Source: Acinetobacter bouvetii DSM 14964 = CIP 107468
GTDB taxonomy: Bacteria > Pseudomonadota > Gammaproteobacteria > Pseudomonadales > Moraxellaceae
Direction: 5' to 3'
Assembly (NCBI RefSeq): GCF_000368865.1
Contig: NZ_KB849726.1
Span: 603,166 to 667,165 of the forward strand
Length of the DNA stretch: 64,000 bases
Part shown: piece by piece, positions 58,684 to 64,000 of the stretch
Position numbering within the stretch: position 1 is the stretch's first letter
Layout: each line of letters opens with the position of its first letter
Made by a program: the position numbers and the translations under genes
The notes under the pieces: model-generated
What the model saw: the letters and a program-made list of their open reading frames with translations, nothing else
Databases searched by the model: none
What the model was told of the DNA's origin: nothing

Positions 58684-60834
58684 ATGACAACGCAATCTTC
58701 CGGATGGAAATCGGCATTTACAGCATTTTTAGACCGCCGCGCATTAATTATGCTCTTTTTGGGTTTTTCTGCAGGTATTCCGATTCTGCTGATTTTCTCC
58801 AGCTTATCGCTTTGGCTCGGCGAAGCCGGTATTGATAAGAGCGCCGTGACTTTTTTCAGCTGGGCTGCACTGGGCTATTCCTTTAAGTTTGTTTGGGCGC
58901 CTTTAATTGATGAGCTGCCGGTCCCATTTTTGACTAAAACTTTAGGCCGTAGGCGCTCTTGGCTGCTGATTGCGCAGTGTTTAATTATTTGCGCCATTTG
59001 CATTATGGCGTTTTCAGACCCGTCTTTAGGGCAAAACTACTTGTATCAAATGGCTGCTGGCGCCGTGTTATTAGGCTTTTCTGCAGCAACACAAGATATT
59101 GTGATAGATGCTTACCGTATTGAATTGGCGGAAACCGAAATGCAGACGGTTTTAGCATCGACCTATAATGCGGGCTACCGGATCGGCATGATTGTTGCAG
59201 GTGCAGGCGCGTTATTTCTAGCGGCTTATTTAGGAACAGCCAAAGGCAATTACATTTATGAAGCATGGAAAACGACGTATTTAGCCATGGCTGGGGTCAT
59301 GCTGGTCGGTATTTTTACGACGCTGATCATTCGCGAACCGAAAGTAGAACGCATTCATAAAGATTATAAGCGGGTGGATTATTACCGCTTGGTTGCTGTG
59401 TTCTTTGCCGCCGTGATCAGTTTTGTATTGAGCTATATTTATTCAGGTACAGCTGTAGATGCGCTGAAAGAACAGCTGGGCATACAGGACTCATTTCTGC
59501 TGTTCTGTTTTGAGGCAGTTCGCTTTATTGGCTCAGGCGCGGTGGCTTTAGCTGTCGGCGCATCCCTGGTGAAAATGGGTGCGGTCAACCAGCACATGGC
59601 TTATGAAACATGGGTCAATCCTATTGCAGATTTCTTTAAACGCTACGGCATAAAGCTGGCATTGGTGCTTTTATTGCTGATCGGTTTTTACCGTATTTCG
59701 GACATTATTGCGGGTGTGATTTCTAACGTTTTTTATCAAGACTTAAACTTTAGTAAAGAGCAGATTGCAGAAGCGGTTAAAGTCTACGGTGTGATATTCA
59801 GCCTGGTGGGCGGGTTCTTAGGCGGCTTGCTGGCGCAGCGCATGAATATTATGAAGCTGATGTTTGTAGGCGCAGTGCTGGCGAGTTCTACGAACCTGAT
59901 TTTTATTGGTTTGGTGAAGTCGGGTCAGCCTTTAAATGATGTTGAAATTAGTGCCGGCGGGCAAAGTTATACCGTTCATCCAGACGAAACAGGTGCATGG
60001 AAAATTAAAGTGCCTGTCGACAGTTTAAAAACGGCGCAAACGATTCAGGCCAAGGCCAGCTTTCAGCAAGACAATGCCGCGCCTGTAACGGTGGCAATGC
60101 CATATTTAAATGGCGCAGATGCCAATCAAATTTTGCTGCTGCCTGTGACTGCCGATAACGTTATCAATGCCAATGAGAGCCATAACAGCATTGTTGTGCG
60201 CGGACAGTTTGCGCAAACGCTGCAAGACAATCAAAAGCTGCAAGTGCTGCTGGACGGCAAGCCTTTTGAGGCAGTACTGGATAAAGACGGTATTTTCAGC
60301 GCCGCGATTCCAGGAAAAGATCTTGCATCTTCCGCAACCCAAAAAGTGACGGCGCAGCTTCTAAATGGCCAGCAAGTGCAAGCGAGCATAGATCGATCTT
60401 ATAATGTAAATACTTCGGCTAATATGGCAGGTGTGCTGGATATTGATATTCAGCCCATTAATTTAGCGGCGGCTGATCAAGGTCAAATTGAACTGAAAGG
60501 CAAGGTAATTAAATCTTACAGTTCGCTTTGGCTGTATTTTGCCATCATTGTCGATAACTTGGCTTCCGGTTTGGCCGGCGCTGCCTTTATTGCTTTCTTA
60601 TCCAGCTTAACCAGTGTGTCATTTACTGCGGTGCAATATGCAATTTTCAGTTCTTTAATGACTTTAACCCCTAAGATTTTAGGCGGTTATTCGGGTACTA
60701 TCGTCAGCAATATCGGTTATCCCAAATTCTTTCTGATGACCACTTTAATTGGCATTCCAATTTTATTGCTGGTGATTTGGGTAGGAAAATTATTGCGTGA
60801 TCACAACGCACAATTGAACGGAAAAGGTGAATAA
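58684..60834 (+). CDS. ampG: AmpG-family muropeptide permease with inserted Bap-like Ig repeats
   Basis: 716 residues from the ATG at 58684 ([12 protein letters not shown]); a TTG at 58660 opens the frame. AmpG imports GlcNAc-anhydroMurNAc peptides for wall recycling and so influences beta-lactamase induction. The permease core is clear: [45 protein letters not shown] and [21 protein letters not shown]. Between the segments ending near 408 and resuming near 612 lie about 200 soluble residues made of two repeats and the start of a third, of the type DxxGxWxxxVPxxxL... and [22 protein letters not shown]. These match the Ig-like repeats of giant adhesins such as Bap. E. coli AmpG lacks this insert. 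It sits just before gloA, two bases apart. Confidence 0.9.
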   Translation: MTTQSSGWKSAFTAFLDRRALIMLFLGFSAGIPILLIFSSLSLWLGEAGIDKSAVTFFSWAALGYSFKFVWAPLIDELPVPFLTKTLGRRRSWLLIAQCLIICAICIMAFSDPSLGQNYLYQMAAGAVLLGFSAATQDIVIDAYRIELAETEMQTVLASTYNAGYRIGMIVAGAGALFLAAYLGTAKGNYIYEAWKTTYLAMAGVMLVGIFTTLIIREPKVERIHKDYKRVDYYRLVAVFFAAVISFVLSYIYSGTAVDALKEQLGIQDSFLLFCFEAVRFIGSGAVALAVGASLVKMGAVNQHMAYETWVNPIADFFKRYGIKLALVLLLLIGFYRISDIIAGVISNVFYQDLNFSKEQIAEAVKVYGVIFSLVGGFLGGLLAQRMNIMKLMFVGAVLASSTNLIFIGLVKSGQPLNDVEISAGGQSYTVHPDETGAWKIKVPVDSLKTAQTIQAKASFQQDNAAPVTVAMPYLNGADANQILLLPVTADNVINANESHNSIVVRGQFAQTLQDNQKLQVLLDGKPFEAVLDKDGIFSAAIPGKDLASSATQKVTAQLLNGQQVQASIDRSYNVNTSANMAGVLDIDIQPINLAAADQGQIELKGKVIKSYSSLWLYFAIIVDNLASGLAGAAFIAFLSSLTSVSFTAVQYAIFSSLMTLTPKILGGYSGTIVSNIGYPKFFLMTTLIGIPILLLVIWVGKLLRDHNAQLNGKGE

Positions 60835-60836
60835 TT

Positions 60837-61238
60837 ATGCGCATGCTGCATACCATGTTACGTGTAGGCAATTTAGAGCGTTCGTTGCAGTTCTATACTG
60901 AAGTACTCGGTATGGCTTTACTTCGTAAGCGTGATTATGAAGAAGGCCGGTTTACCTTGGCATTTGTCGGTTATGGCGATGAAGACAGCCATACGGTTTT
61001 GGAATTAACGCACAACTGGGACACAGACCATTATGAGCTGGGCAATGCCTATGGTCATATTGCCATTGCGGTCGATGATGCCTATAAAGCCTGTGAGGAA
61101 ATTAAAGCGCGCGGCGGCAATGTAGTGCGAGAAGCTGGGCCAATGAAAGGTGGAACCACGGTCATCGCATTTGTGGAAGATCCTGATGGTTACAAAATTG
61201 AACTGATTCAGCAGGATGAGCAAGCGCGCAATAACTGA
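60837..61238 (+). CDS. gloA: Lactoylglutathione lyase (glyoxalase I)
   Basis: 133 residues. GloA turns the hemithioacetal of methylglyoxal and glutathione into S-lactoylglutathione. The metal ligands are visible in [31 protein letters not shown] and [11 protein letters not shown], a single-domain Ni/Zn enzyme of normal length. AAGGTGA lies upstream, and the start is two bases past the ampG stop, so the two are cotranscribed. A strong terminator follows. Confidence 0.96.
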   Translation: MRMLHTMLRVGNLERSLQFYTEVLGMALLRKRDYEEGRFTLAFVGYGDEDSHTVLELTHNWDTDHYELGNAYGHIAIAVDDAYKACEEIKARGGNVVREAGPMKGGTTVIAFVEDPDGYKIELIQQDEQARNN

Positions 61239-61316
61239 TCAGTAGATCAGATTGGGTCCATTATAGTTTTGCTAAATATTGAACATTGACCCTGAAAAGT
61301 AGCTTTATTGCCGCAG

Positions 61317-61367
61317 CCCAGTAAGATAGAACCTACCAAATGGTAAATTTATCTTACTGGGTTTTTT
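61317..61367 (+). terminator. Terminator after gloA with a nested hairpin
   Basis: CCCAGTAAGATA (61317-61328) pairs with TATCTTACTGGG (61350-61361); a small inner stem TACCA/TGGTA lies in its loop, and T6 follows. Confidence 0.9.
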
Positions 61368-61415
61368 CTTGTTTGAAGATGACTGGTTTATTTAAAAAAG
61401 ATACAGGACGTAGAC

Positions 61416-62390
61416 ATGCTTAAAATGCTGGCGCTTGACCGCTTTACAATCCTTTTATTCGTGATGGTGATTTTGGCCACCTTTGTCCCTGTTTCCGGGC
61501 ATGCCGCAGATATTTTTGGGGTGATTACTACGGCCGCGATTGCAATCCTGTTTTTCCTGCATGGCGCTAAATTATCCCGTGAAGCCGTTGTTGAAGGGTT
61601 GATGCATTGGAAGCTGCATGCACTTGTCTTTGCTTTCACCTTTGCCATATTTCCCATTTTAGGGCTGGCGGCCAGACCAGTGCTGGTGCCGATGCTGGGG
61701 CAGGAGCTGTACTGGGGCTTTCTGTTTATGTGCTTCTTGCCATCCACAGTGCAATCATCAATCGCATTTACTTCAGTTGCACAGGGCAATGTGGCCAGTG
61801 CAATCTGCAGTGCCTCTTTTTCAAACTTAGTGGGGATGTTTATTACTCCAGTTTTGGTCAGCCTGTTTATTTTAGGTGAATCCAAGCATGACTTTGACCC
61901 CACAGCATCTATTATTCAAATTACGCTGCTGCTGCTGGTTCCATTTGTGCTGGGTCAGATTTTACGTCCCTATATTTTTCCTTATCTGAAGGCTATGCCT
62001 AAACTTGTGAAAGCTTTTGATCAGGGCTCAATTTTGATGGTGGTGTATGGAGCGTTCAGCAGCGCGGTAGTTGCGGGGCTATGGCAGCAAGTCAGCGGCA
62101 CAACACTGGCGCTTTTAATTCTGGCGTGTTCTGTGTTTTTAACTATTATTATGCTGCTGGCGCTGTATATTCCGCGCTGGCTGGGCTTTAACCGTGCAGA
62201 TCAAAAAGCAGTTTTCTTTTGCGGCTCAAAGAAAACTTTGGCGAGCGGTGTGCCTATGGCGCAAATTTTATTCATTGGCCAGCCGCTGGGAATGATTGTG
62301 CTGCCAATTATGATTTTCCATCAGATTCAGTTGATGGTTTGCGGAGTCATTGCCAATTATTGGGCGAAGCAATCTTCGGGCGAACTGTAA
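61416..62390 (+). CDS. SBF-like bile acid:sodium symporter family protein (YfeH-like)
   Basis: 324 residues with about ten helices. The family words are FFLHGAKLSREAVVEG, FMCFLPSTVQSSIAFTSVAQGN and FFCGSKKTLASGVPMAQILF, the last two being crossed-helix ion-binding regions. It belongs to the SBF-like group with E. coli YfeH; substrates of this group are mostly undefined organic anions. AGGACG lies upstream. No linked enzyme suggests a substrate. Confidence 0.88.
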   Translation: MLKMLALDRFTILLFVMVILATFVPVSGHAADIFGVITTAAIAILFFLHGAKLSREAVVEGLMHWKLHALVFAFTFAIFPILGLAARPVLVPMLGQELYWGFLFMCFLPSTVQSSIAFTSVAQGNVASAICSASFSNLVGMFITPVLVSLFILGESKHDFDPTASIIQITLLLLVPFVLGQILRPYIFPYLKAMPKLVKAFDQGSILMVVYGAFSSAVVAGLWQQVSGTTLALLILACSVFLTIIMLLALYIPRWLGFNRADQKAVFFCGSKKTLASGVPMAQILFIGQPLGMIVLPIMIFHQIQLMVCGVIANYWAKQSSGEL

Positions 62391-62400
62391 GAATAGTTCG

Positions 62401-62593
62401 CTTTATCCAGATTTATTTCGTATAATATTGTCCACTTGTTGTGCTTAGCTCTGACGGCATCCGTCTCGGTGGGCCAAAAGAATGGTCTGTTATGGTGTTG
62501 ATCTGCTGTTTTAACGGCACTTCCTCCTTTCATAGGAGAGTGGTCAATTGCGATGACAGCAAAACCTTCTTAAACTTTATGGAGTAATCGACG
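62401..62593 (+). promoter_or_regulatory. Leader region of rpmE
   Basis: About 190 bp before rpmE, GC-richer than nearby intergenic DNA and apparently structured: CTCCTttcatAGGAG (62524-62538) forms a hairpin with its own Shine-Dalgarno-like strand. It may host autogenous control by L31; this is only a suggestion. Confidence 0.35.
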
Positions 62594-62821
62594 ATGCGCG
62601 CCGATATTCACCCAAAATACGAAAAACTAGTTGCTACATGTTCATGCGGTAACGTAATCGAAACTCGTTCAGCGCTTGGTAAAGAAACTGTTTACCTTGA
62701 CGTATGTTCAGCTTGCCACCCATTCTATACTGGTAAACAAAAGAATGTGGACACTGGCGGCCGTATCGACAAATTCAAACAGCGTTTTGCTGGTATGTCT
62801 CGTTCTATCAAACGCGACTAA
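62594..62821 (+). CDS. rpmE: 50S ribosomal protein L31, zinc-binding form
   Basis: 75 residues. The C+ form is shown by CSCGN and [10 protein letters not shown], the pairs of Cys that hold zinc. L31 bridges the subunits of the ribosome. The ATG follows TATGGAGTAATCGACG. Its codon use is highly biased, as expected for a ribosomal protein gene. It is monocistronic with a strong terminator. Confidence 0.98.
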   Translation: MRADIHPKYEKLVATCSCGNVIETRSALGKETVYLDVCSACHPFYTGKQKNVDTGGRIDKFKQRFAGMSRSIKRD

Positions 62822-62832
62822 TCCTCAAAATG

Positions 62833-62861
62833 AAAAAAAACGGGCTTTTGCCCGTTTTTTT
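62833..62861 (+). terminator. Terminator after rpmE
   Basis: AAAAACGGGC-tttt-GCCCGTTTTTTT. Confidence 0.93.
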
Positions 62862-62886
62862 ATACCTGAATTTAAGGCAGTAAGTG

Positions 62887-62918
62887 AAAAGGCTGAATGA
62901 TGAATCATTCAGCCTTTT
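62887..62918 (-). terminator. Terminator after the EAL-domain gene
   Basis: AAAAGGCTGAATGA / TCATTCAGCCTTTT; perfect 14-bp stem lying about 50 bp past the minus-strand stop. Confidence 0.85.
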
Positions 62919-62966
62919 GCTTTAGTTGATTTATTTAATGTGAATAAAGTTTGACTAGATCTGCGA

Positions 62967-64000
62967 TTATTGATCCTGCACATCAATAAGATGATCGAGT
63001 TTTTTCTGGAAGTAATCCCCTTGAATAAAGCGGGCATCGACATTCCATGCGTTGGCAAACAATGTCATGTCATTCAATTCACGCAGCATAATCTGTGACG
63101 GCCGAATTTCCTGATAGGCCGCAATTTTTGTTTTCAGCTCTTCACATTGCTTATCTGAATTGAGCATTTGCGTCAGGCTTTGATGCAGCGTTAGGTGATG
63201 GATGTCTACTTGGCGCAGTAAAGCCTCGCTGAACATTGAATGGCCAAAGTCACGCAGTGAAATTTCAGCGCCATTTTTGCGCAATTCCTTAATGGCTTTT
63301 TGTGCATCTGCAATATTTTGATCTATATCCAATTCGGAAAATTGCAAAATCAGCGGGTACTGTAATTTGCTTCTGATAATTGTAATGAGTTTAGAGATAA
63401 ATTCAGGGAAGGTGCGGTCTTGCAGCAAAACTTCCTTATTCAAATTAATAATTAATTTGGCATCTGGATATTGGGTGATGAAATTATGCAGCTGCTTGCA
63501 AGACTCTACAAGGATCCAGCGGTCTAATTTAATTGATAGTTCTGTATCTTCAGCCAGCTCACGCAGCGTGGCGATATCTTTCCATTTATTTTCAAAGATA
63601 AAACCGCTGGTGACTTCATATGTGTAAAGATTTACGTCTTCTTTGTCATACAGCTGCTGATATTTGAGATGGATTTCCCCGCGTTCCAAACAAGTGCGCA
63701 AGGCTTTTATGACTGCGGGTTCATTCAGAATCACTGCAGGCGCTTCAACTTCCGGTTTCGTGAAATTAATATTGAGCGGTATGTCTGCTTCTGCTTTAGG
63801 CTCAATTTCAGGTTCCTGAATTGAAAATTGCAGATCAGGTAAAGACAGGTCTAATTCCGGCGCCGGCTGATTTTTTGGCAAGGCTGTAGAAAATGCTTTG
63901 GCAATATATTGGTCTAATTGCGCTTCATCCCGTATGTCGCCCTCTAAAACGGTATAGCCAATACGAAGATTCAGCGGATAACTGTCATTATTTACCGTAA
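62967..64000 (-). CDS. Degenerate EAL-domain protein, partial (5' end outside window)
   Basis: The frame is open from the window edge (64000) to the stop at 62967, about 344 codons; a TTG at 63881 is internal, not the start. The first visible residues (LRIGYTVLEGDIRDEAQL) look like the end of a GGDEF-type domain, followed by a Pro/Glu-rich linker and an EAL domain (about 100-340). The catalytic EAL motif is missing: where EALLRW is expected the sequence reads YEVTSGF, the DDFGTG loop is RDFGHS, and the KID lysine is absent. It is therefore probably a c-di-GMP-binding or structural protein rather than a phosphodiesterase. FimX-like function is possible. Confidence 0.82.
   Translation of the reverse strand, partial: TVNNDSYPLNLRIGYTVLEGDIRDEAQLDQYIAKAFSTALPKNQPAPELDLSLPDLQFSIQEPEIEPKAEADIPLNINFTKPEVEAPAVILNEPAVIKALRTCLERGEIHLKYQQLYDKEDVNLYTYEVTSGFIFENKWKDIATLRELAEDTELSIKLDRWILVESCKQLHNFITQYPDAKLIINLNKEVLLQDRTFPEFISKLITIIRSKLQYPLILQFSELDIDQNIADAQKAIKELRKNGAEISLRDFGHSMFSEALLRQVDIHHLTLHQSLTQMLNSDKQCEELKTKIAAYQEIRPSQIMLRELNDMTLFANAWNVDARFIQGDYFQKKLDHLIDVQDQ

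Noticed and set aside
61388..61903. 171-codon frame antisense to the SBF-like transporter
   Set aside because: Composition typical of antisense to a hydrophobic protein.

Overview
The window reads as chromosomal DNA of an Acinetobacter species (Gammaproteobacteria, Moraxellaceae). The inference rests on gene content: a YadA-type trimeric autotransporter followed by a TpgA-like OmpA protein, the dat-ddc pair for 1,3-diaminopropane, an about 485-residue GAPDH, pst permeases with long periplasmic insertions, the purB-hflD-mnmA-NUDIX run, and AT-rich intergenic DNA with many hairpin-plus-T terminators. No rRNA, tRNA, CRISPR array, insertion sequence or prophage was seen. Most of the window is ordinary core genome with a few accessory islands.

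Layout. 1-3.1 kb: C-terminal part of a trimeric autotransporter adhesin, its partner TpgA, and a small secreted YcgJ-like protein. 3.3-3.6 kb: a frameshifted gene remnant. 3.8-9 kb: TauD/TfdA-type dioxygenase, an MFS transporter with an overlapping 44-codon membrane ORF, and two tandem enlarged OmpW-like porins. 9.2-12 kb: a 59-residue basic protein, a PAS-PAS-GGDEF diguanylate cyclase and a macro-like protein. 12-18 kb: uvrB, lipocalin, RarD-like permease, GAPDH. 18.1-19.6 kb: two membrane-anchored beta-repeat proteins. 19.6-22 kb: qorB with a divergent HxlR regulator, then about 1 kb of decayed DNA. 22-25 kb: obg-proB and a PAP2 phosphatase. 25-28.3 kb: FecA-like TonB receptor with a Fur box, and a SIMPL-domain protein. 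28.8-31.7 kb: dat-ddc. 31.9-34.3 kb: aromatic-acid MFS carrier convergent with a Rieske oxygenase. 34.7-39.6 kb: pstS-pstC-pstA-pstB behind a Pho-box-like element. 39.8-43.4 kb: SohB-like protease, three tandem paralogous small membrane proteins, a YjdF-like protein and a small hypothetical. 43.5-47.3 kb: purB, hflD, mnmA, NUDIX. 47.6-51.1 kb: secreted hypotheticals, gamma-carbonic anhydrase, dacC. 51.2-56 kb: surE, nlpD, LysR regulator, argD, grxD. 55.9-61.2 kb: Lon-like protease, a very unusual AmpG permease, gloA. 61.4-64 kb: SBF-like transporter, rpmE and a degenerate EAL protein cut by the window end.

Themes. Envelope biology dominates: adhesin plus anchor, OmpW-like barrels, PBP5-type carboxypeptidase, the amidase activator NlpD, AmpG muropeptide permease, PAP2 lipid phosphatase. 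Nutrient acquisition shows two recognisable regulatory sites (Fur and Pho). Two transporter/oxygenase pairs suggest use of sulfonate- or aromatic-type substrates.

The observations most worth following are the AmpG-family permease carrying about 200 residues of Bap-like Ig repeats between transmembrane segments, the paired beta-repeat membrane proteins at 18.2-19.6 kb, the triplicated small membrane proteins at 40.9-42.2 kb, the overlapping 44-codon membrane ORF, and the decayed region before obg.
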